In this document: positions 49,388-58,100 of the stretch, one piece after another
Layout of the letters: each line of letters begins with the position of its first letter
Position numbering within the stretch: the stretch's first letter is position 1
Assembly: GCA_000955785.1 (NCBI GenBank)
Contig: JYOD01000061.1
Location: 1 to 64,000 of the forward strand
Direction of reading: 5' to 3'
Origin: Burkholderiaceae bacterium 16
GTDB lineage: Bacteria > Pseudomonadota > Gammaproteobacteria > Burkholderiales > Burkholderiaceae
DNA length: 64,000 nt
Notes under the pieces: generated by a model
Seen by the model: the letters and a program-made list of their open reading frames with translations, nothing else
The model's database searches: none
What the model was told of the DNA's origin: nothing
Program-made: the position numbers and the translations under genes

Positions 49388-49605
49388 TCGCGCACCAGAT
49401 TAGTTCATTTTGGCGCGAGCGGGGCAGCCTTGCCTGCTTGCGGTGCAGAAGTACCCGGTGCGGATGCCATGCCGCCGGTATTCCCGTTGTCCCGGCGCAA
49501 GTCTATACCGTTCCCCGCCAAACGCACCGGCTCGCCCTCCCGGCGCGCTAGAATACTTGCCGGGCTCCCCCTGACGCCATTCCACCCATCGATTTTGTCA
49601 CCCAG

Positions 49606-50070
49606 ATGACCACCCGAGACGAACTCCTCCAAGCGGCGCGCCAGCGCCAGCAGCAAAGCCAACTGCCCTACTTCGGCGCCCTCTCCCCGCAGGAAGCTTT
49701 CGCCTTGCTGCAGGGCGACCCCACTGCCGTGATGGTGGATGTGCGCACGCAGGCCGAACTGGACTGGATCGGCGCGCCGGACCTGCCGGAAGCCCAAGCG
49801 GCGCATGTGGAATGGAGCAGCTATCCGGGCGGCGCGCAGAACGCTGCGTTCATCGCCCAGCTCAAGGCCCGCGTGCCCGCCGACGTGCCAGTGCTGTTCC
49901 TGTGCCGCAGCGCGGCGCGCTCCAAGCACGCCGCCCGCGTCGCCACGGAGGCTGGCTACCAGTACGCGATGGATGTGCTGGAAGGTTTCGAAGGCGGCCG
50001 CGATGAACACCATCACCGCAAGACGGTGGAAGGCTGGTGCTTCCGGGGCCTTCCCTGGCATGGTGCCTGA
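49606..50070 (+). CDS. Single-domain rhodanese-like protein
   Basis: 154 residues. The fold starts with LSPQEAFALLQGDPTAVMVD and VRTQAELDWIGAPDL; the active-site loop is CRSAARS (Cys100), followed by AARVATEAGYQYAMDVLEGF. Rhodaneses carry a persulfide on this Cys and transfer sulfur. The loop is six residues plus Cys, so it suits sulfur rather than arsenate or phosphate chemistry. Monocistronic and divergent from glnA; the partner acceptor is unknown. Confidence 0.9.
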   Translation: MTTRDELLQAARQRQQQSQLPYFGALSPQEAFALLQGDPTAVMVDVRTQAELDWIGAPDLPEAQAAHVEWSSYPGGAQNAAFIAQLKARVPADVPVLFLCRSAARSKHAARVATEAGYQYAMDVLEGFEGGRDEHHHRKTVEGWCFRGLPWHGA

Positions 50071-50098
50071 ACCGGCGGCACGCCTGTGCCACAAGCAA

Positions 50099-50123
50099 AA
50101 CGGGACAGCCTGGCTGTCCCGTT
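50099..50123. terminator. Terminator between rhodanese and MoaB-like genes
   Basis: AACGGGACAG and CTGTCCCGTT pair around CCTGG (10-bp stem). On the minus strand TTTTG follows; on the plus strand only a short T-rich stretch. It separates two converging genes. Confidence 0.8.
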
Positions 50124-50148
50124 CTTCATTTCCCCGGCGATTGGCGGT

Positions 50149-50982
50149 TCAGTCCCCCGCCGGATCGCCCGGCCTCCGCGCAGCCACTTCCACCAGCTCG
50201 AAGCCCATCGCCCGCACACCTTCGCGCAGCATGGCATAGGCCGGCTCGACCTGATCAGCCGGGCCCTTGACGCCCAGGTCAATATGGCGGCGCGCATAAA
50301 GCTCGCCGCGCTTGGCATCCCCCACCGACGGCAGGCTGAACACGCGGATGCCGTCGAACGCGGCCTCGACCCGCTCCATCAGCGGCGTCAGCGTGGACTC
50401 CGGTGCCTCGAACACCAGGAAGGAGCGCTCCACCTGCACCGCCAGATGGAACAGGTGCGGATAGTAGTGGTCCAGCACCCATTCCATCATCGGCCACGCC
50501 ATCACCGGGAAGCCCGGCATAAAGTGATGGTCGGCCACTGAGAATCCGGGGATGCGGTTGTAGCTGTTCGGGATGATGCGCGCCCCGGCGGGGAACTCGC
50601 CCATCTTGAAGCGATGCTGGTTTTCCGGCAGATTCAGGTCTGCCTTGACCGCATCGCCAGCCGCCGTCTCGGCAATGCGCTGCGCGATCAGTTCCCGCGC
50701 CTCGGGATGCAACTCAAGCCGCACCCCCAGCGCAGCCGCGGCGCACTGCCTGGTGTGATCGTCCGGGGTCGCGCCGATGCCGCCGGTGCAGAACACCACA
50801 TCGTCGCCGGCGAAGGTACGGCGCAGCGTCGCGGTGATGCGTGCGCGTTCGTCGCCCACGTACTCCGCCCAGTCCAGCGCCAGCCCGCGCGCCGCCAGCA
50901 GTTCGATGGCACGGCGCATATGCTTGTCTTCGCGCCGCCCCGACAAAATCTCGTCACCAATGACGATCAGGCCGAAACCCAT
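50149..50982 (-). CDS. MoaB/MogA-fold (CinA N-terminal-like) protein
   Basis: 277 residues. The first about 170 residues are a molybdopterin-binding fold: LIVIGDEILSGRREDKHMRR, VVFCTGGIGATPDDHTRQ and NLPENQHRFKMGEFPAGARI. These match the CinA/competence-damage family nucleotide- or pterin-binding site. The C-terminal 100 residues resemble the COG1058 extension, not the CinA deamidase domain, which is missing. Biochemical role uncertain (possibly ADP-ribose or nicotinamide-nucleotide related, as for CinA). It lies 12 bases downstream of the EI24 gene. Confidence 0.8.
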   Translation of the reverse strand: MGFGLIVIGDEILSGRREDKHMRRAIELLAARGLALDWAEYVGDERARITATLRRTFAGDDVVFCTGGIGATPDDHTRQCAAAALGVRLELHPEARELIAQRIAETAAGDAVKADLNLPENQHRFKMGEFPAGARIIPNSYNRIPGFSVADHHFMPGFPVMAWPMMEWVLDHYYPHLFHLAVQVERSFLVFEAPESTLTPLMERVEAAFDGIRVFSLPSVGDAKRGELYARRHIDLGVKGPADQVEPAYAMLREGVRAMGFELVEVAARRPGDPAGD

Positions 50983-50994
50983 GATGCCCTCGCT

Positions 50995-51870
50995 TCAGGA
51001 TTGTTCAAGGCGCCGCACATCCGACGGCGCGAGATCGATAACGTCCACCACCGGCGCGGCCGCTGCAGCCGCGGCCGCGCGTTCGGCACGCAACTGCTCC
51101 AGCGCGCGCAGGCAGAAATGGCCGAACCACAGCGCCGAGAAGATAAAGATCAGCACGTAGAGCCACAGCGTGGCGGCCAGTACAAACGGAAAGAGAAAAA
51201 TCAGCGCCGCCGAAAACACCCAGATCAGCGTCGGCGCCGAGCCCAGCAGGCCCACTGCCACGCCAATGGTGAGCAAGGCCCCGCGGTGGCGCTTCATCAG
51301 CGTCTTGCGCTCCTCCGCGGTGGCGTGCTGGGCCAGGGCATCGTAGGTCATCACGCGGTAGGTCAGCCAGCCCCACAGCAACGGCGGGATCAGTGCGAAG
51401 AACGGCGGAATCAGCCACAGCGGCAACGTCACCAGCGCCAGCAGCAGGAACACCATGGTGCTGCCCAGTGCGTGGAACACGCTGCCCAACATGCTGCCGC
51501 CCCTGGACTTGACCAGGTCCGGATAGCTGCGCTCCAGGTGCCGCACCGCCGCCGGCACCGAGAACAGGCTGATAAACACCAGCATGGAGGCGATCACCAG
51601 CGGGATCATCAGCGCGATCACGAACAGCGGCGCCACCACCGTGCGCAGGGACTGCAGGCCGAACCAGTCGAGCGCGCCGTAGATCCAACTGGTCAGCACC
51701 GAGGTTTCCAGCACGCCGCGCGCGGCCGTCATGATCGGCTCCCATCCCCACAGCAGCAGGCCACCCCACAGCCCGGTGGCAAGCAGGAAAGGAATGACGG
51801 TGAGCATCAGCATACGCGGATGCAGCTGGCTGATCAGGGCACGGCCAAGCGCGCGAAAAATATCGTTCAT
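50995..51870 (-). CDS. EI24-domain integral membrane protein
   Basis: 291 residues, six or so hydrophobic segments, with the CysZ/EI24 layout: an N-terminal amphipathic segment RALGRALISQLHPRMLMLTV, a pair of long helices (about 80-110 and 140-180) and a late LLTIGVAVGLLGSAP helix. The C-terminus carries an Ala-rich acidic tail. CysZ proteins import sulfate, but this branch is shorter on evidence and often lies outside sulfur operons. It is probably cotranscribed with the MoaB-like gene. Confidence 0.75.
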   Translation of the reverse strand: MNDIFRALGRALISQLHPRMLMLTVIPFLLATGLWGGLLLWGWEPIMTAARGVLETSVLTSWIYGALDWFGLQSLRTVVAPLFVIALMIPLVIASMLVFISLFSVPAAVRHLERSYPDLVKSRGGSMLGSVFHALGSTMVFLLLALVTLPLWLIPPFFALIPPLLWGWLTYRVMTYDALAQHATAEERKTLMKRHRGALLTIGVAVGLLGSAPTLIWVFSAALIFLFPFVLAATLWLYVLIFIFSALWFGHFCLRALEQLRAERAAAAAAAAPVVDVIDLAPSDVRRLEQS

Positions 51871-52032
51871 GCAGTGAATTGGGTTTCCACAAAGGCGGGG
51901 ACAAATAGACTAGCACACGTCATAAGTGTCGCGGGGGACGCGTGCGCGGCCGCTGGTCGACGGCCCGCCGCCAACGATACGGCTAGCGGGAAGATGCGCG
52001 CTGCCATGCCGCCCCTCGGACGGCCTGCCGCG

Positions 52033-53007
52033 TCAGCCGCGCCGCAACAGGCGCTTGATGCCGTACCACTGCTGGGACAGCAAACCGGTGCCGTAGTTGC
52101 GTCCCTTGCCTGCCGGCGGCGGCATCTGGTCGCGGATGCCGGTGGGGTAATAGGCATCGGTGAATACGGCGGTGCGGAACAGCATGTCCCACCAGGGGAA
52201 GATCACGCCGTAGTTGCATCCGCCCAGCCGGGTGGGCCGGCCGATTGCCTCGTGCCCGAGACCCACCGCATGATGCGTGCGGTGAAAGCGCGGCGAGACC
52301 AGCAACCGCTCGCCCAGGGGGCCAAAATGCAGGCGCAGGTTGGCATGCTGCAAGCTTTGCAGCAGTTGCGACAGCGCCACCAGCAGCACGTACTGCGAAG
52401 GCTCGACGCCCACCGCCAGCGCGACCACGGCAAACACCACGTCGCGCAGCATGTCGTCGAGCAGGTGGTTGCGGTTGTCGCTCCACAGCGTCATCTGGCG
52501 CTGGCTGTGATGCACGGCATGCAGGCTCCACCACCACCGGTAGGTATGCGAGAGCCGGTGGTACCAGTAGTCGAGCAGGTCGAACAGCAGCAGGTAAATG
52601 AAGAAGCTGACCAGCGGGATCGAGGTCACCGCCGGCCACCAGTCTTCCACGTTCACGCGCTGCCAGCCGAGCAGCCGCAGATGTCCTTCCAGCCCGTCCA
52701 TCAGCGGACCGAGCAGGAAGAACATGGCAAGCCGGAACAGGCCAAGGCGATGCACCACGGTATAGAGGATATCCGTGCGGATCGCTGCGCGATCCGTGAC
52801 GGCCTCGACCGGACGCAGCTTTTCCAGCGGCCCGAGAATCAGCACCATCACTGCGATCTGCACCAGCCCCACAAGCAGCCATTCGGTGCCGGTGAAGGCG
52901 TCCTCGGCATAACCGCCGAAGCCGAGCTGGTAGACCACGGGCAGGATCACATCCTGGAACAGCGTGGCCTCGATCTGGCCTACCCAGGCATTGAGCGCAT
53001 CGAGCAT
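52033..53007 (-). CDS. Fatty acid hydroxylase / sterol desaturase-superfamily membrane protein
   Basis: 324 residues. Histidine clusters HRLSH (about 152), HAVHHS (about 165) and HRTHHA (about 241) supply the di-iron ligands of the superfamily. They are embedded among four or five membrane segments. It should hydroxylate or desaturate a lipid substrate, which cannot be named. Its ATG shares one base with the stop of the deacetylase gene (TGATG), so translation is coupled. The ATG at 53007 is used. Confidence 0.85.
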   Translation of the reverse strand: MLDALNAWVGQIEATLFQDVILPVVYQLGFGGYAEDAFTGTEWLLVGLVQIAVMVLILGPLEKLRPVEAVTDRAAIRTDILYTVVHRLGLFRLAMFFLLGPLMDGLEGHLRLLGWQRVNVEDWWPAVTSIPLVSFFIYLLLFDLLDYWYHRLSHTYRWWWSLHAVHHSQRQMTLWSDNRNHLLDDMLRDVVFAVVALAVGVEPSQYVLLVALSQLLQSLQHANLRLHFGPLGERLLVSPRFHRTHHAVGLGHEAIGRPTRLGGCNYGVIFPWWDMLFRTAVFTDAYYPTGIRDQMPPPAGKGRNYGTGLLSQQWYGIKRLLRRG

Positions 53008-53873
53008 CAGCGTCTCCCGGCCACGGTGGCGGCCTGGCCGCGTATCCAATCACGATAGGCCGGATGGTCGCGCAGCGTCGCAAAGCAGAAGCCCTTCTGC
53101 TCCAGTCCGCTGATCAGCGGCTCCAGCACGCCGGGCGCCCACGGATCCTTGCGCGACCAGATGCCAAGATGGGCCATGGCGATGTCGCCATCGCGCAGAT
53201 CGCGCAGCGCTCGCGCCAGTAATGCCTGGTTGGAAAAACGCTCGGAAGATAGCTCATCCCCGAGGAAGCCGGCCGGCGCCCAGCCCACATGCTTGAAACC
53301 GCACTGCTCGGCCCATTGCAGGGTCTGCGGCGCGGTATGGCCGCCCGGCGCGCGCCACAGCGGCGACATGGCGGTCCCGGCAAGGCTGCGCAGCGCCCGC
53401 GCGCTGCGGTTGAGTTCGCTGCAGAAGCTATGCTGGTCCATGACCACATCCTGCCCCGCATGCGCGCCGAACTGCGGGCGCATCGTCACCTTGCCGTCGC
53501 GCACGCCGCGCAGGTAGACGTGATCGAAGGTATGGCTGCCAAAGACATGGCCATCGGCCGCCAGGGTCTTCCAGTACGCGGCCCAGCCCGGATCAAGCGA
53601 GCTGTCCTTGTTGATCGTCGGCTCGTTGGCGAGGAAGAAGGTCGCCTTGATATGGTGGCGGCGCAGCGTGTCGGCAATCAGCGCCGCCTGGCTCATGCTG
53701 CCGGTGTCGAAGGTCAGGTAGAGCGTGCCGGCGCGGCAGGCCGGCGGCGCGGTCTGCCCGGCTTCGGCCGACCCGGCCGGCGAGGCGGCCAGCGCCAGCC
53801 CGGTGGCAGCAAGCCCTGCAGCCACCGCGCGGACCAGGGCGCGGGGCAGCCAGGGCTGCGAAATCTTGCTCAT
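53007..53873 (-). CDS. Polysaccharide deacetylase-family exported protein
   Basis: 288 residues. A signal peptide (about 1-36) ends in SPAGSAEA. NodB-type motifs: motif 1 is LTFDTG, where the second Asp of TFDD is replaced by Thr; motif 2 is GSHTFDH with both His. Motif 3 is WRAPGG and motif 5 is MAHLG. The family removes acetyl groups from glycans or peptidoglycan. The altered motif 1 lacks one usual metal ligand, so activity or metal use may differ. Coupled by one-base overlap to the hydroxylase-like gene. Confidence 0.82.
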   Translation of the reverse strand: MSKISQPWLPRALVRAVAAGLAATGLALAASPAGSAEAGQTAPPACRAGTLYLTFDTGSMSQAALIADTLRRHHIKATFFLANEPTINKDSSLDPGWAAYWKTLAADGHVFGSHTFDHVYLRGVRDGKVTMRPQFGAHAGQDVVMDQHSFCSELNRSARALRSLAGTAMSPLWRAPGGHTAPQTLQWAEQCGFKHVGWAPAGFLGDELSSERFSNQALLARALRDLRDGDIAMAHLGIWSRKDPWAPGVLEPLISGLEQKGFCFATLRDHPAYRDWIRGQAATVAGRR

Positions 53874-53984
53874 GATGCCTGTCCTGATTTCCTGTGACTG
53901 CGTTGGAGTGGCAGCGGCCATACTAGTTTCGTATACCGTGCCGGCCACGGCGTTCCCGCCCGTGGCGCGGCTACCCGCCATCCC

Positions 53985-54986
53985 TCAATAAAGCGGTGCG
54001 CGGGTACGGAAATAAATACCGTGGGGCGAACGGCCCACGCGGATGGTCTTGACCAGCTTGCGGCTGGCCACATCGATCAGGCCCACCGAGCGCGCCCAGC
54101 GGAAGCTCACCCACAGGATCTTGCCGTCGGCCGTCAGCTCCATGTCGTCGGGGCCGGCCGGCAGGCCGGTGATGTCGCCGACCTTGGTCAGGGTCTGCTG
54201 GTCGATGATGCTGATGGTGCCGGAAACCCGGTTGGACAGGAACAGATGGCGCTTGTCGCCCACCGCGCGGAAGTTGTGCGCGCCCTTGCCGGTCTGGATC
54301 TGCTTGACCATGGTGCGGGTACGCCAGTCGATCACGGCCACGTAGTCGGCGCCGGTCATGCCTACCAACAGGTATTTCTGGTCCGGCGTGACCCATACGC
54401 CCGCGGGTGCGGAACCGGCATCCATGCGCCACATCACAGTCTGCGTGGGCAGGTCGATGGCGACCACCTCGTTGGAGTCCTGCAACGTGACAAAGGCGAT
54501 GCGGCTATCGTCGGTGAAGGCGATATGGCTGGGGGTCTTGGCCAGCGGCAACTGCTTGGCGATCTTCAGCGCCTTGCCGTCCCAACGGTAGATATCAACC
54601 CGGTCCAGCCGGTTGCCGGTAGCCAGGAACCATTTCTGGTCGGGCGAGAAGCCGATCTGGTAGGGATCGTCGATATTGGCAACGCGCTGCTGGACCTTGC
54701 CGGTAACCGGATCAAGGAAGACCAGGTCGTTGCCCACCGCATTGGCGACAATCAGCGACTTGTCGTCAGGGGTGGCGATCAGGTGGTGCGGCTCCTTCCC
54801 GATCGGGAACGTCTCCAGCACCTTCTGGGTGTCCTTGTCAATCAGCGTGACCGTGGCATCACCTGAATTGAGCACCACCACGACTTCCGCCAACGCCGGC
54901 GCCGCTACCATCCCCAGGGCCAGGGTGCCGATGGCGGCAAACCCGGAAACTACACGACGCAATGCGAGCATAAGACCGTTAAACAA
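53985..54986 (-). CDS. YVTN/YncE-type seven-bladed beta-propeller, exported
   Basis: 333 residues. A signal peptide (about 1-33, ending ALAEV) is followed by repeated blades: VVLNSGDATVTLIDKDTQKV, PHHLIATPDDKSLIVANAVG, PYQIGFSPDQKWFLAT and so on, each ending in a D-x-x-T/S-x-K/R-V pattern. These propellers are found in the periplasm or at the surface, often near cytochromes or quinoprotein genes. No such gene lies here. An ATG five codons later is also possible. It precedes the deacetylase gene by 111 bases and may share a transcript with it. Confidence 0.85.
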   Translation of the reverse strand: MFNGLMLALRRVVSGFAAIGTLALGMVAAPALAEVVVVLNSGDATVTLIDKDTQKVLETFPIGKEPHHLIATPDDKSLIVANAVGNDLVFLDPVTGKVQQRVANIDDPYQIGFSPDQKWFLATGNRLDRVDIYRWDGKALKIAKQLPLAKTPSHIAFTDDSRIAFVTLQDSNEVVAIDLPTQTVMWRMDAGSAPAGVWVTPDQKYLLVGMTGADYVAVIDWRTRTMVKQIQTGKGAHNFRAVGDKRHLFLSNRVSGTISIIDQQTLTKVGDITGLPAGPDDMELTADGKILWVSFRWARSVGLIDVASRKLVKTIRVGRSPHGIYFRTRAPLY

Positions 54987-55065
54987 TGACTTAATCGATC
55001 ATTCTAACGTTTTCGGACTGTGATCCGATGACCTAGCGCAACAAACTAACATTTGGTCACAATCT

Positions 55066-55089
55066 CCGCCCGGACCGGTGCCCGGGCGG
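55066..55089 (-). other. Hairpin downstream of hrpA
   Basis: CCGCCCGG (55066-55073) pairs with CCGGGCGG (55082-55089) around 8 bases, just after the hrpA stop codon. There is no T-run, so termination would be Rho-assisted if it occurs here. Confidence 0.4.
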
Positions 55090-55106
55090 GGCGATGCGCT
55101 CGGCCT

Positions 55107-58100
55107 TCAGCGCTGCATGGCCTCCCACACCTTTTGCAGCCGCTTCACCGACATCGGCACCGGCGTGCGCAATTCCTGCGCGAAGAGCGCGATCCGCAGC
55201 TCTTCCAGCATCCAGCGGAACTCGTCCAGCCGGGCGTCTTCCACACCCCTGCCCTGCTGCCGCAACTGCGTCTCGGCGCGCTGCCATTGCTGCAGCAGCG
55301 GCGTGATTTCCTGCAGGCGCTGCGTATCGCGCGCCGGATCGCCCTTGATTTTGTCGATGCGCATGGCGATGCCCTTCAGGTAGCGCGGGAAATGCACCAG
55401 CTGCAGGTAAAGCGTATCGGCCACGAAGTTCTTGCCCATCAGCCGCGTCAGCTGCACCTGCATATCGGCATGCGCCGCGGCAAACGGCTTGGCCTGGATC
55501 AGCTTGCGCGGCAGCGTCGCGTATTCGGCCAGCACCGCCCCAACCAGCCGGGCGATTTCCTGCGCGAGCAGGTTCAGGCGCGAGCGCCCTTCCTCCTTGC
55601 GCGCGGCGAACTCGGCCTCGTTGCGCGGCAGCGGCGCCTGCAGGCAGGCCCGCTCCAGCGCCAGCATCACGATCTGGTCGCGCAGCATTTCCTGCGTGCC
55701 AAGCGTCATGTACTGCATCGCCATCTGCTGCAGCCCGGGGATGTTCTTCTCCAGGAACTTCACCTGCTCGCGCAATTGCAGCGCGAACAGGCGGCGCAGC
55801 CCGGCGTGGTGGATGCGCACCGCCTCCTGCGGATCGTCGAACACCTCCACTTCGCAATGGGTGGTGTGGTCGACCAGCGCCGGGTAGCCATACAGCGTCT
55901 GGTTGCCCTTGCGGATCTCCAGCAGCTCCGGCAGCTCGCCGAACGACCAGCTGGTCAGGTTTTCGTACTGCCCGGCCTCGGCCGCCGGCACATCGCGCGC
56001 CGCGATGTTCTGGAACGACTGCTGCGCCTGCCCGCCGAACTCGGCACGCAGCTGCGCCAGGTTACGGCCCATGTCCAGCTGCCTGCCGTGCTCGTCCACC
56101 ACCTTGAAATTCATCGCATGGTGGGCGGGCAGGGTTTCCAGCTTGAAGTCCGCGCGCTTGACCATGGTGCCGGTCTGCTCGCGGATATCGGCAATCAGCA
56201 CGTCGAGCAGTTCGCCTTCGCCAAAGGGATTGCGCTCGACAAAGCCCGCCGCGTGATCCGGCAGCGGCACGCAATGGCGCCGCAGCTTCTGCGGCAGCGA
56301 CTTGAGCAGCAGGTGGACCTTTTCCTTGACCATGCCCGGTACCAGCCAGTCGGCCCGCTCCGGGCGCACCTGGTTGAGCGCGTACAGCGGCACGGTTAGC
56401 GTCACGCCGTCGCGATGGCTGCCAGGTTCGAAATGATAGGTCAGCGACATATCGACGCCGGCCACCGGCATGACCTTGGGGAACAGGTCCGTGGTGATGC
56501 CGGCAGCCTCGTGGCGCATCAGCTCTTCGCGGTTCAGGTAGAGCAGCTTGGGGTCGCGCGCGCTTTCGGTCTGGTACCACCGCTCGAACGTGGCCTGCTG
56601 ATGGATCTCTGCGGGGATCAGGCGGTCGTAGAACGCGAAAATCAGTTCATCGTCCACCAGCACGTCCTGGCGGCGCGACTTGTGCTCCAGGTTCTCGATC
56701 TCGCGCGTCAGCCGCTGGTTATGCGCGAAAAACGGCAGCTTGGTGTCGAACTCGCCCTCCACCAGCCCGCGGCGGATAAACAGCTCGCGCGCTTCCTGCG
56801 GGTTCATCGGGCCGTAGTGCACGCGCCGGTGCTGGTAGACCACCAGCCCGTACAGCGTGGCGCGCTCCATCGCCATCACCTGGCCGGACTTCTTCTCCCA
56901 GTGCGGATCGCTCCAGCTCACGCGGAGCAAATGGCGGCCCACCTGTTCCAGCCATTCCGGCTCGATCCTGGCCAGCGTGCGAGCGAACAGCCGGCTGGTC
57001 TCGATCAGCTCGGCGCCAATGACCCAGCGGCCTACCTTGCGCGCGATCAGCGAGCCGGGCCACAGGTGGAACTTGATGCCGCGCGCGCCCAGGTACTCGC
57101 GCCCGCGGCCGTCGGCGTCTTCCAGCTTGCAGCCCACATTGCCCAGCAAGCCGGTGAGCAGCGCCTTGTGCACTTGCTCATAGGTGGGCTCGCTTTCGTT
57201 GAGGCGCCAGCCCTGCTCCGTCACGGTGGTCAGCAACTGCGAATGCACGTCGCGCCATTCGCGCAGGCGCACATGCGACAGGAAATTGGCGCGGCATTGG
57301 TCCTGCAACTGGCGGTTGGTCTTCTTGTGCGCCACTGCCTCTTCGAACCATTTCCACAGCTTGACCCAGCCCAGGAACTCGGACTTCTCGTCCATGAACT
57401 TGCGGTGCGCCTGGTCGGCCGCTTCCTGCGCCTCCTGCGGGCGGTCGCGCGGGTCCTGCACCGACAGCGCGCTGGCGATGATCAGCACCTCGCGCAGGCA
57501 ATGGTGCTCGCGCGCGGCCAGGGTCATGCGGGCCACGCGCGGGTCGAGCGGCAGGCGCGCCAATTGACGTCCGATCTGCGTCAAAGCGTTGGCATCGTCG
57601 CCCACGCTTTCCACGGCACCCAGTTCCTGCAGCAACTGGTATCCGTCGGCAATGGCGCGGCCCAGCGGCGGCTCGATAAAGGGGAAGGTCTCGATCGCGG
57701 TCAGCTTCAGCGCCTTCATGCGCAGGATGACCGCGGCCAGCGAGGAGCGCAGGATTTCCGGATCGGTAAAGCGTGCGCGGCCAATGAAATCGGCCTCCTC
57801 GTACAGCCGGATGCATACGCCGTCGGCCACCCGGCCGCAACGCCCGGCCCGCTGGTTGGCGGCGGCCTGCGAAATCGCCTCGATCTGCAACTGCTCGACC
57901 TTGTTGCGGTAGGAATAGCGTTTGACCCGCGCCATCCCGGTATCGACCACATAACGGATGCCTGGCACCGTCAGCGAGGTTTCGGCCACGTTGGTCGCCA
58001 GCACGATGCGGCGGGCATTGGAGGGCCGGAACACACGTTCCTGCTCCTGCACCGACAGTCGCGCGAACAGCGGCAGGATCTCGGTATGCGGCGGATGGTG

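Noticed and set aside
50614-53058. An 814-codon plus-strand frame across the MoaB-like, EI24 and hydroxylase genes
   Set aside because: It is Gln/His/Arg-rich and covers three real genes on the other strand. There is no start context or domain.
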